From contig CAIWDD010000105.1 in the NCBI GenBank assembly GCA_903911355.1, positions 1-64,000 of the forward strand: a DNA stretch of 64,000 nt, in the 5' to 3' direction. Positions 26,000 to 35,165 of this stretch are shown piece after piece (the stretch's first letter is position 1; the number at the start of each line of letters is the position of its first letter). The translations under genes and the position numbers were made by a program. The stretch comes from an uncultured Nodularia sp. GTDB taxonomy: Bacteria; Cyanobacteriota; Cyanobacteriia; Cyanobacteriales; Nostocaceae. The notes beneath the pieces were generated by a model that was given only the letters and a program-made list of their open reading frames with translations, was not told where the DNA came from and did no database searches.

Positions 26000-27313
26000 T
26001 CAATACACTTTACCAATTGTAGATAATCCTTCTACTATCAAGGATGGGGTATAACAAGACCCATTCCAATCTGCGTCACTACCTAATGCTACTAGTTGTT
26101 TGAGAACTGTGTAAACATTACCAGCCACCATGGTATCCTTAACACGCCCAATGATCTCACCGTTTTTGACCCGATAGCCCAAATCAACATTAATGGAAAA
26201 GTCACCAGAAATACCGTTGCCACCACCGAGCATTTGATCTACAATTAGGCCATCATCCATTTGATGAATTAGTTCTTGTAGCGATGCCGAACCAGGTTGA
26301 ATCAAGAAATTAAATAAGCCAGGACTAGGATAACTGCCAAAACTAGGACGAAACCCATTACCGGTGCTATTAATACCCAGTTTGTTGGCTGTGGTGCGAT
26401 CGCCATAGAAATTCTGTAAAATTCCGTTTTGGATAAAAACTACAGTAGTAGTGGGAATACCCTCATCATCAAAAGGACAACTATAGGGACCTGCTTGCGG
26501 ATCTTGGTAGAGGGTGAGACTAGGGGAGATGACTTGTTGACCTAGGCGTTCTACCCAGGGAGAAGCTAATTCTAAAATCCGCTTACCATTCAAAGCCGCT
26601 TGTACGGTTCCCCAAAGCATATCAGCAGCCTTAGAGGTAAACAAGACCGGAACCCTACCCATGGGGGGTGGGACGTTGTTTATAGACCAATCTAATCTTT
26701 GTAAAATTTGATCAGCTAATTTTTGCGGGTGCAGAATATCCCTCTGGGTTTCTCCATCAGCCACACTCAAAAAATCATCGCCCTTAACCCATTCCGCAGC
26801 CATGTAGGAGCTGAGAGTAGTGTCAGTGTAGTAACAATCTAAACCTGCACTATTACAAAGTCTGGTAGTTTCCACATCACATTCCCAGTCACTGTTGCAA
26901 AGCACATCGGGATAGACATCACGGATGAGAGCGATCGCCTGTTTCCCCCAATTGACCAATACTTCTAAGGATACAGATTTCCCTATATCTGGATAATTTG
27001 GCCGATAATTCTTGACTAAATCTACTGGTTCCGGTATACTAATACGACTTAAGGCTAGAGCGCGTTCTACCATTGTTTGTGGAGAGACACAACCATAAGC
27101 TACTGTGAGTCCCGGTCGTCCATCGCGCCACAGTCTTAGTGCTGTACCTTCAGATTCGCTGGTTTCTACCTGTTTGAGACGGTTAGCTTCAAAAAAGACA
27201 GGACGAGAAAGCGATCGCGACTGATAGACCTCTGCTGCTTCCGCTCCCGATTTAATAGCTAGTTCTAGCAGATGTTCTGCTAGGGTGTCTTGTGAGAAAT
27301 TTTCAGAACCCAT
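26000..27313 (-). CDS. pmbA: TldE/PmbA, non-catalytic partner of TldD
   Basis: 437 aa of the TldD/PmbA fold without an HExxxH zinc motif, which marks the TldE side of the heterodimer. Recognisable blocks are AIKSGAEAAEVYQSRS near the N-terminus, PFDDEGIPTTTVVFIQNGIL, STGNGFRPSFGSYPSPGLFNFLIQPG, and GDFSINVDLGYRVKNGEIIGRVKDTMVAGNVY. With TldD it forms the cytoplasmic peptidase that removes leaders or degrades unfolded peptides. It is monocistronic here, 20 kb from tldD. Confidence 0.9.
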   Translation of the reverse strand: MGSENFSQDTLAEHLLELAIKSGAEAAEVYQSRSLSRPVFFEANRLKQVETSESEGTALRLWRDGRPGLTVAYGCVSPQTMVERALALSRISIPEPVDLVKNYRPNYPDIGKSVSLEVLVNWGKQAIALIRDVYPDVLCNSDWECDVETTRLCNSAGLDCYYTDTTLSSYMAAEWVKGDDFLSVADGETQRDILHPQKLADQILQRLDWSINNVPPPMGRVPVLFTSKAADMLWGTVQAALNGKRILELASPWVERLGQQVISPSLTLYQDPQAGPYSCPFDDEGIPTTTVVFIQNGILQNFYGDRTTANKLGINSTGNGFRPSFGSYPSPGLFNFLIQPGSASLQELIHQMDDGLIVDQMLGGGNGISGDFSINVDLGYRVKNGEIIGRVKDTMVAGNVYTVLKQLVALGSDADWNGSCYTPSLIVEGLSTIGKVY

Positions 27314-27512
27314 GACCCTCGATCAATTGTCGTGTTTGGATTTGTCACCGAGCAAATGAATCAACGCAGATAATTATCCCAAATCATTGGTACCTATCCG
27401 CGTTGTCAGCACCGAGAAAATTTTGCTAAAATTATCCAGATGTATGAATATATACTGATATTATGTTTTTTCCTTGGTCAAAAATCCCCCCCCCAATTAT
27501 GCCAGATTTAAA

Positions 27513-28376
27513 TTAGGCCAAATTTAAATTTTGCAGCAGCCAAAATCCAGTAAAAGATTCTGCTTGAGGGTCAGACTGGACACCAATAAAATGCACCCCA
27601 TTAGCTTCTTGTTTGGCTTTTTCGTAACCTTTGGCTTCTGCTAAAGTTTGGGGGTTGTTGATATTAGCCAAAATCCAACTTTCAGTAGCACCGGTTTCTA
27701 AAATTAATCTTTGCCCTTGTTTAGTGTCAAAGTTCAAGCACGCCAACTCTAAACCCGACATCCACCCCGCTATAGGTAAGGCTCTGGGTGAAAAAATTAA
27801 CACACCTGGAATGCGAGTTTCTGGGGAGACATTGGCCAGTTCTAAGGGAAAAGCCTCACCAAAACCAATATCCCACTCTGGCATATCAGCAAATTCAGCA
27901 GCTTGTAGGCTCACAAATGCCCATTGTTCCCCCTCTAAAGCATCCGGTAACCGTTGGGGTAAAGGACTGTCTAAACGCACCGATGCACCTACCCCCCCTT
28001 GATACCCTGGTTCTTGAGGATAAACCTCCTCCATTCGCTGTTTCAACCATTGATTGAGAACTAAAATCCGGCGGCTAGCTTGAGCGGGGATACCCGCATC
28101 CTGACAAGCTTTAGTGATCATATTGTTCATTTGACGGCGAAAGAAGCGGATTTTGATTGGTGATTCCCCAGCCTTGTCAATGGCCTCCTGTAACGCCGTC
28201 CGCAACCAAACCGAATTTACCTGAGTACTGGGACAATACTTGGCATAACGAAATAAAGATTCCGGTTTGGTGCGAATATCTGACGGACTTTCGCATATTA
28301 AGACTTCCCAAACTTTTTTCTGCTTTTCATCTAAAATTGGACGAGAGTAAAAATCAATTTCCCAAATACTACTCAT
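27513..28376 (-). CDS. Tab2/Atab2 family protein (DUF1092)
   Basis: 287 aa beginning MSSIWEIDFYSRPILDEKQKKVWEVLICES, the hallmark start of the Tab2 family. Further conserved elements are PIKIRFFRRQMNNMI, RRILVLNQWLKQRMEEVYP, DALEGEQWAFVSLQA and ARPLPIAGWMSGLEL-like. In algae and plants Tab2 binds psaB RNA and supports its translation and photosystem assembly. The cyanobacterial protein is taken to have a related role. Confidence 0.85.
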   Translation of the reverse strand: MSSIWEIDFYSRPILDEKQKKVWEVLICESPSDIRTKPESLFRYAKYCPSTQVNSVWLRTALQEAIDKAGESPIKIRFFRRQMNNMITKACQDAGIPAQASRRILVLNQWLKQRMEEVYPQEPGYQGGVGASVRLDSPLPQRLPDALEGEQWAFVSLQAAEFADMPEWDIGFGEAFPLELANVSPETRIPGVLIFSPRALPIAGWMSGLELACLNFDTKQGQRLILETGATESWILANINNPQTLAEAKGYEKAKQEANGVHFIGVQSDPQAESFTGFWLLQNLNLA

Positions 28377-28922
28377 GTTTGGTTCCGTAAAATTCTGGCG
28401 ACTTGATATTTTTTGATATTTTTATCTTAAGAGGGAATGGGGCGCAAACCAGTCGAGTAATTACTGATCACGTCCAAAGTAAAAACTTTACAGGATACCA
28501 GCTTTGACGTAATACCCGGACTGTTAAACAGGAAACGAACTCTGAGAGGATGTTTTAAAAGGTATGATTAGTGTATCAAATATTGTTTTACCCCAGCCTC
28601 ACCTTTCCCTTTATAGGGGAAAGGTGACTGGATTTTATTGTTTTTTGTGTGTTCCCTATTCCCTGTTCCGGTGTTCCCTATTCCCTGTTCCGGTGTTCCC
28701 TAAGATAAAAATTACCTGTTGAAAACTTATCAAACATCCTCTGAGAGAGGATGTAAATTGTCAGTAAAATCTCTGGAAATTAAAACTTGTTCAAACATAA
28801 ATAAAATAATTAATCAATAATCAACAAAATAACGGGTGGGAGACATATCCCCGTCCGGAAAGTTTTTTCTGGGTTAAACAGGGTATTTTCCCGGATCTAC
28901 GGTTACTAGTAACTCAGGAAGG
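28377..28922. other. Intergenic region holding MITE copy A and heptamer repeats
   Basis: 546 bp. It contains the MITE-like element 28541-28747, which includes tandem GTTCCCTATTCCCT heptamers at 28651-28702. The remainder (28750-28922) shows no gene. Confidence 0.7.
28541..28747. mobile_element. MITE-like element, copy A
   Basis: Ends are inverted: TCTGAGAGGATGTTTT at the left, and the complement of GATAAGTTTTCAAC preceded by CTCTCAGAGGATGTTT at the right. Inside are GATTAGTGTATCAA, a GC hairpin (CACCTTTCCC.../GGGAAAGGTG) and CTGGATTTTATTGTTTTTTG, all shared with copies at 30.1, 41.4 and 45.2 kb. It has no ORF. Confidence 0.8.
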
Positions 28923-29129
28923 TTAAAATAGTTGACACTCCCCACGGTGAACAGTCCTAACTCTCTTAATTAGCTCTACAGGATAAGTATGGATATACCA
29001 TTTACCTAACAATTTGAGGTCACCAATACCTTTTTTATCAGTGAATGTTATGCGGCGTTTTGTTGGGTGCAACTTCCAAGATTGCTGTTTGTATTCAACA
29101 GAACGGCAGGGAATTAGTGTGTACTTCAT
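28923..29129 (-). pseudogene. TnpB (IS200/IS605-type) fragment
   Basis: A 68-codon frame with QSWKLHPTKRRITFTDKKG, GDLKLLGKWYIHTYPVELI and KRVRTVHRG, the beta-strand region of TnpB proteins that normally continues into a DGYY-type strand. Everything before and after is missing, so this is a remnant of an RNA-guided TnpB nuclease gene. The upstream phrase gtgtacttcatgagcctgaa recurs at 41250-41275. Confidence 0.6.
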
Positions 29130-29327
29130 GAGCCTGAAAAAGGCTTTATAATCTTAATTTAATTAATATACAATGAAAATGTACATCCAAAACCAAAGAG
29201 AAACTTAACGCCGAATGCGGTAGCCTGTGCGGAGCACAAATTCGCCCGCGGCTAACCCCCATGTCTAAAGCCAGGGGCTAGCTCGCCGCAGTTATCTTGG
29301 TCTGATTTCTTCCTGAATAGAAAAACT

Positions 29328-30080
29328 ATGACAATCTATCCCCATTCTACTCTCCAAAGTGCCTTTGCTGACCGCCGTGTACTGAAAGTTATTAGCGGCT
29401 TGAATAACTTTGATCGCGATCGCGTAGCTGCTACTATCAAAGCAGCTGAACTCGGTGGTGCGACTTTTGTCGATATCGCCGCCGATGCTGATTTAGTCCA
29501 GATGGCTAAAAACTTGATCAATTTACCGGTTTGTGTATCAGCAGTTGAACCAGAAAAGTTTGTCTTAGCAGTCAACGCCGGTGCTGATTTAATTGAAATT
29601 GGTAATTTTGATAGTTTTTACGCCCAAGGGCGGAAATTTACCGCTGAGGAAGTTTTAGCACTGACTCACCAAACCCGCGCCCTGTTACCAGAAATTACCC
29701 TATCTGTCACAGTTCCCCACATCCTAGAACTAGATCAACAAGTACATCTAGCAGAGGAACTAGTCAAAGCGGGCGCAGATATTATCCAAACCGAAGGCGG
29801 TACCAGCAGTCAACCTACACACCCTGGAACCTTGGGATTAATTGAAAAAGCCGCCCCCACTTTAGCAGCAGCTTATGAAATTTCCCGTGCTGTTTGTGTA
29901 CCTGTACTGTGTGCTTCCGGTATTTCCAGCGTCACCGCACCTTTAGCTATAGCCTCTGGTGCTGCTGGGGTTGGTGTTGGTTCTGCAATTAATCAACTTA
30001 ACAGTGAAGTGGCGATGATTGCTGCAGTGCGGGGTTTAGTTGAAGCTTTAGCTAGTGCTAACACCAGAGCAATTATTTAA
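29328..30080 (+). CDS. ycf23: Ycf23 / DUF561 TIM-barrel protein
   Basis: 250 aa (beta/alpha)8 barrel protein conserved in cyanobacteria and in some algal plastid genomes. Typical blocks are RVLKVISGLNNFDRDRVAATIKAAELGGATFVDIAADADLV, CVSAVEPEKFVLAVNAGADLIEIGNFDSFYAQG, ETLSVTVPHIL-like, and VPVLCASGISSVTAPLAIASGAAGVGVGSAIN, which looks like a phosphate-binding loop. A biochemical role has not been established to my knowledge. Start ATG 29328 fits the family. Confidence 0.85.
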   Translation: MTIYPHSTLQSAFADRRVLKVISGLNNFDRDRVAATIKAAELGGATFVDIAADADLVQMAKNLINLPVCVSAVEPEKFVLAVNAGADLIEIGNFDSFYAQGRKFTAEEVLALTHQTRALLPEITLSVTVPHILELDQQVHLAEELVKAGADIIQTEGGTSSQPTHPGTLGLIEKAAPTLAAAYEISRAVCVPVLCASGISSVTAPLAIASGAAGVGVGSAINQLNSEVAMIAAVRGLVEALASANTRAII

Positions 30081-30094
30081 CTTCATCTGTGATT

Positions 30095-30170
30095 CTCAGA
30101 GGATGTTTGTCAAGTCATGATTAGTGTATCAACTATTGCTTGACCCCACCCTAACCCTCCCCTTGTAAGG
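30095..30170. mobile_element. MITE-like element, copy B, left part (split by an IS)
   Basis: CTCAGAGGATGTTTGTCAAGTCATGATTAGTG... matches the left half of copies C and D up to CCTTGTAAGG. It resumes at 31390 after the inserted IS (CCTTGTAAGGGGAGGGGAATGGATTTTATTG...), and its right terminal repeat is missing. Confidence 0.8.
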
Positions 30171-31389
30171 CTATCCATTACCCACATCTTTCTTAACAAT
30201 TAGACAAAAGACTTAACATCAGAGTGAAAGCCTTGATGGCTATAGTTTTGAAAGAGGAGAGTGGGTAATGGCATCATGGAAAAGTGGGCAGCGAAAGAAT
30301 TGGCACAGGTAAACTTAGGGGATGCACGTCGAAACAAGCGGTTAATCAGGATAGTAGAAGATTTAGCAGCACAACCAGATAGTAGTGTACCACTTGCTTG
30401 TGGAAATATAGCAGCAACAAAGGCGGCATATAATTTTTGGAAATCACCACATTTTCAAGCAATCGAAAAGTAGACCATTGTGGCAAATATCTACATCTTG
30501 CCATTCGTCAAATCGAAGCATCTGGAACAGTGACTGTAGAAGTAAAACGCTCTCCAGAACATAGTTCCAGGCAGGCGAGACTGACAATTAGGTTCACGAG
30601 TTTTGATATTCAAGTACCATTACACCATATTGGACGTTTACAGCTAAAACCTGTCAGGTTACAAGTAATTTTGGCAGAAGAGGAAAATCCACCTCCAGGA
30701 ACAAATCCCATTAGTTGGTTATTAATTACTAGCTTAGAAATTAACAGTCTAGAAGATGCTGCATGTTGTGTTCAATGGTACACTTACCGTTGGTTGATAG
30801 AACGTTATCATTACACATTAAAAAGTGGCTGTGGCATCGAGAAATTACAACTGGAAACTGCTGACCGAATTCACATGGCACTAGCCACTTATACTATTGT
30901 CGCTTGGCGATTGTTATGGCTTACTTATCAAGCACGAGTTCATCCTGATTTACCTTGTGATGTTGTTTTGGAAAACAGTGAATGGCAGTCCTTATGTGCC
31001 ACTATCAACAAAAATCCTATTCCTCCAGACCACCCACCTTCTTTGCATGATGCTGTGCGAATGATTGCCACTCTTGGTGGTTTTTTGGGTCGCAAAGGTG
31101 ATGGTGAACCGGGTGTGAAAACCATTTGGCGTGGGCTACGACGCTTACACGATATTGCTGCTACTTGGCAATTACTTCACTCCGATTCCCCATCTTATCT
31201 TGACATTTAGCGATCGCCTATGGCGGAGGGTAGCCCCTCGCCCCTGTATTCAAAAACTCAATCACCTGTTGGGTCTTCTCAATATCCATACTTATTCTTT
31301 TTTGTCAATCCTCCCCACTATGCACATCTCTACAACCTCTATTGTGTTTGCCTTCCAGCAATGTTAAGAAAGATGTGGGTAATGGATAG
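30171..31389. mobile_element. Insertion sequence, IS4-type, internally deleted
   Basis: The 1219-bp element has 28-bp perfect terminal inverted repeats starting CTATCCATTACCCACATC at 30171 and ending as its complement at 31389. A 10-bp target duplication, CCTTGTAAGG, lies at 30161-30170 and 31390-31399. The target is the centre of MITE copy B. The transposase inside is broken, so the element would need help from another copy to move. Confidence 0.9.
30276..31210 (+). pseudogene. IS4-family transposase with internal deletion
   Basis: The N-terminal part (30276-30473, MEKWAAKELAQVNLGDARR... AAYNFWKSPHF) is the Tn5/IS4-type N-terminal domain. After about 65 codons the frame stops. A second frame (open to 31210) resumes in the C-terminal half of the DDE domain with CCVQWYTYRWLIERYHYTLKSGCGIEKLQLE (the YREK-like region) and GGFLGRKGDGEPGVKTIWRGLRRL. 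Length and the jump show that several hundred bp with the first catalytic residues are deleted near 30465-30480. Confidence 0.85.
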
Positions 31390-31436
31390 CCTTGTAAGGG
31401 GAGGGGAATGGATTTTATTGTTTTTTGTGCGGTCGG
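31390..31436. mobile_element. MITE-like element, copy B, right part (truncated)
   Basis: Continues copy B after the IS with GGATTTTATTGTTTTTTGTG and the CGGTCGGTG motif seen in copies C and D, then stops 20 bp before the end of the PatG-type gene. The right terminal repeat is absent. Confidence 0.75.
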
Positions 31437-31455
31437 TGAGCGAAGTCGATAGCTC

Positions 31456-33555
31456 TTATTTCGGCACAGACCAAGAACGAACTTGACCCAAAGTTACAGG
31501 AATCCTATCACTAACATCAATAGTAAACAGATAAACTTTTTTAGCTCTGCGGCCATTTTCCGGGTCAAAAAACTTTAATTTCACATCCCAACAATCACTA
31601 TTAATCCGACAGAAAGGACTTTTTTCTACCTCAATACTATCAAGCTGCATACCCGTAGCAATAGCTTGGCTAAAACTAGAAGCCGCTTGAAAAGCATTAG
31701 TCACAGAAAAATTCAGCGCCCGATCTTTAGCAGTTTTTCCTACATTTTGTAAATCATAGTAAACTCGATTTAAGAAACTACTTAAAGCTTTCCGCATTGC
31801 CATTTCCTGGGCTGGTGGTGTTTGTCCAGTAATCACAGTTTGCAAAGCTGCATCTACCAAACTGTTGACTTTCCAGCCATACATTCCCCTAGTATTAGTT
31901 AGAGTAATTACAGGTACAACTTGACCAGAAAATAACTCTACAGTTCTATCTGTTAACCTGGCGGGAATACTCACCCGTTCCACAAAATCATCACTCTCTT
32001 CTGGTTGAATTTGTCCCTCTAACATGGCAATTAAAGTTTCATAGATATCAGCAGCAAAACCGCTAACGGGTTCTAAAGCATAAATGGGAGTTAGTTCTTG
32101 GTTGAGAGTCCAAATTAAAGGTTTAGCTTCGCTGCGGTTTGCTGACAGATAATCAACCATTTGCCGACTATCATAAGGGTTAGCAGGGATAATTGCACCG
32201 TCAATATTCACTGCTGGCATTAATTGTTTAAAAGAGTCCCTTCTGGCTTCATCACCAAAGTCATAACCAATAGTACCCAAAGCATAGACAAGTTTAGAAG
32301 CCGCACTAGGGGTAACACCGTCTGTGATTTCATTCCTTTCAATCGTAGCAACTGCTACACCAGAGTTTCCTTCCCAGTCTCCGGCTGAGAATGCCTTCTC
32401 CAAGGCTTTGCCTGACGGTATAGTGAGGGTCAGAGCCTCTGATGTAGCATTCCCTGGTAGAACCTGGGAAGGAGAGATTTTTACCCCCTTCTCCTGGTGG
32501 GATAAGGGTTGGGGGTGAGGTTCTAACCTTTCTCCCGTCAATAATTGAAACGCACCGGGAATATTCAACTTACCCAACAAACACCGTTCTGGTTCTTCCA
32601 CATCTTCCGGGTTACAGGGAATAGCACTGTTTAAAATCGCTTCCCGCACCGCTTCGGCGTTGGGTTGTTCTCCCCGTTGCAGTTGCATACTCATTAATAA
32701 TGCAGAAATACCTGTAACAATAGGTGCAGCGCAACTTGTACCTTTTTGTTTGATAGGTTCTTCCGTTCCCGGTTGTGCGCCTAAGATATTTTCCCCATTG
32801 GCCATTACACCTTTATTTTGATATTCTCCCCCGTAATTGCTAAATTTAAACGGCTGTCCGTCGTCACGCATTGCACCAACGGTAATTACACCGGGAAGAA
32901 TTGAAGGAATACACCAACATTCCCCTTTATCGTTACCACCAGGGGCAATAATTAACATATTATTGTCTTGGCATTGTTTAACAGCACGGGCAAATAAATC
33001 TGGTGCTACTCCGGTTTGGGTGGGGTGACAAGCGGCGATATGGATGATATTTGCACCCCATTGCAAAGCTGTATTAATGGCGTGGGTGAGGTTGATGGGG
33101 GAAATAAAATCATTACCAGCGAAGGAAATGGGAATATTTAATGCTGTACATAAAGGAGCAATCCCAGGGGCGGGTGTGCCGTGTTGCCCTAAAATTGTGC
33201 TAGAAATATGAGTAGCATGACTTGATAATTCTATCCGTTGTCTAATAGCAGGAGGAAAGGGGGCAAAAAATGCTTCTCGTTCTTTTTTCGCTTCTTCTTT
33301 GTCGTGGTCTGGGTCGTCTTTTTTGTCTTTTTGTTGTTGGGTAAATTCTAAATATAAATTGAGATAATAATAATATTCTTCGTTGAGTTCAATATCTTCT
33401 GACCAGTAGGGTCTAAATTGACTAAAATTCGCCCCTTGAAAACAACTACGTTCTAAGTCGGCTGCACCATCAAGGATAGCAATTTTAATCCGGGGATCGC
33501 CTTTTGTGCGTGTCCAAATTTGGGAAATTCCGGGGATGTCTGTCAGGTTAGGCAT
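31456..33555 (-). CDS. acyG: Cyanobactin PatG-type subtilase, candidate macrocyclase
   Basis: 699 aa subtilisin-like protease with the PatA/PatG C-terminal domain. Catalytic residues are Asp29 (KIAILDG), His113 (SSHATHIS) and Ser274 (GTSCAAP). The Asp-His spacing is 84 residues against 34 in the companion protease at 38622. The extra ~50 residues (YYYYLNLYLEF ... KKEREAFFAPFPPAIRQ) sit exactly where PatG has its macrocyclisation capping helices. The C-terminal domain (LVYALGTIGYDFGDEARRDSFKQLMP to the end) aligns with that of the 38622 protein. No N-terminal oxidase is present. Residues about 310-325 (HPQPLSHQEKGV) come from a dispersed repeat. Expected job: cut after the core and join its ends. 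Confidence 0.8.
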   Translation of the reverse strand: MPNLTDIPGISQIWTRTKGDPRIKIAILDGAADLERSCFQGANFSQFRPYWSEDIELNEEYYYYLNLYLEFTQQQKDKKDDPDHDKEEAKKEREAFFAPFPPAIRQRIELSSHATHISSTILGQHGTPAPGIAPLCTALNIPISFAGNDFISPINLTHAINTALQWGANIIHIAACHPTQTGVAPDLFARAVKQCQDNNMLIIAPGGNDKGECWCIPSILPGVITVGAMRDDGQPFKFSNYGGEYQNKGVMANGENILGAQPGTEEPIKQKGTSCAAPIVTGISALLMSMQLQRGEQPNAEAVREAILNSAIPCNPEDVEEPERCLLGKLNIPGAFQLLTGERLEPHPQPLSHQEKGVKISPSQVLPGNATSEALTLTIPSGKALEKAFSAGDWEGNSGVAVATIERNEITDGVTPSAASKLVYALGTIGYDFGDEARRDSFKQLMPAVNIDGAIIPANPYDSRQMVDYLSANRSEAKPLIWTLNQELTPIYALEPVSGFAADIYETLIAMLEGQIQPEESDDFVERVSIPARLTDRTVELFSGQVVPVITLTNTRGMYGWKVNSLVDAALQTVITGQTPPAQEMAMRKALSSFLNRVYYDLQNVGKTAKDRALNFSVTNAFQAASSFSQAIATGMQLDSIEVEKSPFCRINSDCWDVKLKFFDPENGRRAKKVYLFTIDVSDRIPVTLGQVRSWSVPK

Positions 33556-33637
33556 GGTTTTGATTGTGTTGTTGTAATTGGTGTTATAATAATTAGGGGT
33601 GAGCAGTCTAATTTTTAATTTTTTTATAATAAAGTTA

Positions 33638-34054
33638 ATGCCAGCTAAAGATATTTTTCATGATGCTGTTAGGATAGGGTTAGAAAAAGAGGGTTGGGTG
33701 ATTACAGATGATCCTTTAAGAATTCGCTCAGGTAGGGTTGATATGCAAATTGACTTGGGAGCAGAAAAAATCATAGGTGCTGAAAAAGGGGAGGAAAAGA
33801 TTGCAGTTGAGATTAAAAGCTTTATTAGTTCTTCCAATATTTCGGAATTTCATACCGCTTTGGGTCAATTTCTTAACTATCGTCTTGCTTTGAAAGATCA
33901 GCAACCTAACCGTTTTTTATATTTAGCAGTTCCTCTGGGAGCTTATCAAACATTTTTTAACTTGCCATTTGTACAAACCGCTATTGAGCATTTCCAACTC
34001 AGCTTGGTGGTTTATGATCCAAACCATGAGGTGATTGTAACATGGAAAAAATAG
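33638..34054 (+). CDS. xisH: XisH family protein
   Basis: 138 aa from ATG 33638 (MPAKDIFHDAVRIGLEKEGW), the standard XisH start; the frame opens upstream at 33599. Contains GRVDMQIDLGAEKIIGAEKGEEKIAVEIKSF, a PD-(D/E)xK nuclease-like core (D...E-x-K). In Anabaena sp. PCC 7120 XisH and XisI are needed for excision of the fdxN element during heterocyst differentiation. Most cyanobacterial copies are unlinked to that element and resemble toxin-antitoxin-like accessory genes. No fdxN element is visible here. It overlaps xisI by 13 nt. Confidence 0.92.
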   Translation: MPAKDIFHDAVRIGLEKEGWVITDDPLRIRSGRVDMQIDLGAEKIIGAEKGEEKIAVEIKSFISSSNISEFHTALGQFLNYRLALKDQQPNRFLYLAVPLGAYQTFFNLPFVQTAIEHFQLSLVVYDPNHEVIVTWKK

Positions 34055-34377
34055 AACAATATCGTACATATATCCAAACTTTATTAACTGAATATGCTCA
34101 GGGAAGTCCATCGGATCATGAGGTAGAAACGCAACTGATTTTTGACAAGGAACGGGATCATTATCAGGTTGTTTATACAGGTTGGAAAAATCGCCGCCCG
34201 ATGTATGGTTGTGTTTTGCATTTGGATATTAAAAATGGCAAGATTTGGATCCAATATGATGGAACTGAAATTGGTATAGCGGATGAGTTAGTTAAATTAG
34301 GAGTGCCAAAATCAGATATTGTTTTAGCATTTCATGAACCTTTGGTGAGACAATATACAGGTTTTGCTGTTGGTTGA
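34042..34377 (+). CDS. xisI: XisI family protein
   Basis: 111 aa, complete, with the family pattern MEKIEQYRTYIQTLLTEYA, DHYQVVYTGWKNRRPMYGCVLHLDIKNGKIWIQ, DGTEIGIADELVKLGVPKSDIVLAFHEP and the end RQYTGFAVG. It is translationally coupled to xisH and presumably binds it. No other partner is adjacent. Confidence 0.92.
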   Translation: MEKIEQYRTYIQTLLTEYAQGSPSDHEVETQLIFDKERDHYQVVYTGWKNRRPMYGCVLHLDIKNGKIWIQYDGTEIGIADELVKLGVPKSDIVLAFHEPLVRQYTGFAVG

Positions 34378-34390
34378 TTTTCATATATAG

Positions 34391-34421
34391 CAGGGAACAG
34401 GGAACAGGGAACAGGGAACAG
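34391..34421. repeat. Heptamer tandem repeat (AGGGAAC)n
   Basis: About four units of the 7-mer AGGGAAC. Related arrays lie at 28651-28702 (complement, GTTCCCT) and 41206-41250. Such short tandemly repeated repetitive heptamers are typical of heterocystous cyanobacteria. Confidence 0.85.
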
Positions 34422-34534
34422 AAGTGAAAGTCCTTCTGTGTATGGTTTTTGGTTAAATTCTCTATCTCATTTAAGTGCATACCGCTATAAGATTTTCACA
34501 TGAATTTTAGATCATTTTTGGAAATATTTACATT

Positions 34535-35140
34535 ATGTCATACAGTGATTTTACTCTTAGAAAAGTTAAGCAAACCTTTGGCATAAACACCATTGAAGAT
34601 CAAAAGTTTATCCCAGAAATCAAGCCCATTACTGCTAGTGCGACTCTGACAGATTTTCTAACAGAAAGCTTACCCTTAGCTATAGCGACAGGAAGTGAAA
34701 AAGCACGTTCTGAGTTAATTATTAGTCCGGTTTTACTAGAAGTCCGTAAAATATTACAAAGAAAAATTAGTTTATTTTCTGGTACAGATTTTACTGTAGA
34801 TTCGGCTTTAGGATTGAATGGAGTCTGTGATTTTGTTCTGAGTCGTTCACCGGAACAGTTAGAAGTTGAAGCACCGGCGGTGATGATTGTGGAAGCCAAA
34901 AAAGCAGACTTAAATCCTGGTATTGGTCAGTGCATTGCGGAAATGATTGCTGCTCAAAAATTTAATGAGATTAATAATCAACCCATTTCTACAATTTATG
35001 GTAGCGTAACTAATGGCACTGCTTGGCGATTTCTACAATTAACAGAACAAACTGTAACAATTGATTTTACTGATTATCCTCTTCCTCCTGTTGATGTCAT
35101 ATTAGGTATTTTAGTTTGGATGATAACTTCTAGTAATTAG
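34535..35140 (+). CDS. Hypothetical protein with PD-(D/E)xK-like core
   Basis: 201 aa. I recognise a cyanobacterial accessory family rather than a named enzyme. The segment GLNGVCDFVLSRSPEQLEVEAPAVMIVEAKKADLNPGIGQCIAEMIAAQKF has the D...ExK arrangement (CDF ... VEAKK) of restriction-like nucleases, followed by the helix GQCIAEM with the glutamine often seen in that fold. N-terminal ARSELIISPVLLEVRKIL is also typical. No partner methylase is adjacent, so a defence or selfish role is only a guess. Confidence 0.6.
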   Translation: MSYSDFTLRKVKQTFGINTIEDQKFIPEIKPITASATLTDFLTESLPLAIATGSEKARSELIISPVLLEVRKILQRKISLFSGTDFTVDSALGLNGVCDFVLSRSPEQLEVEAPAVMIVEAKKADLNPGIGQCIAEMIAAQKFNEINNQPISTIYGSVTNGTAWRFLQLTEQTVTIDFTDYPLPPVDVILGILVWMITSSN

Positions 35141-35165
35141 ATAATTTGTTCGCACCTGCTAATAA

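Noticed and set aside
5052..27313. TldD and PmbA as dedicated leader proteases for the cyanobactin or the double-glycine peptides
   Set aside because: Both are 4-33 kb away, transcribed separately and widely conserved housekeeping genes; the local C39 and PatA-type proteases already explain leader removal.
33638..34377. xisH/xisI as a sign of a developmentally excised fdxN-type element
   Set aside because: No xisF-type recombinase, fdxN fragment or att repeats are present; the pair is common in cyanobacteria without such elements.
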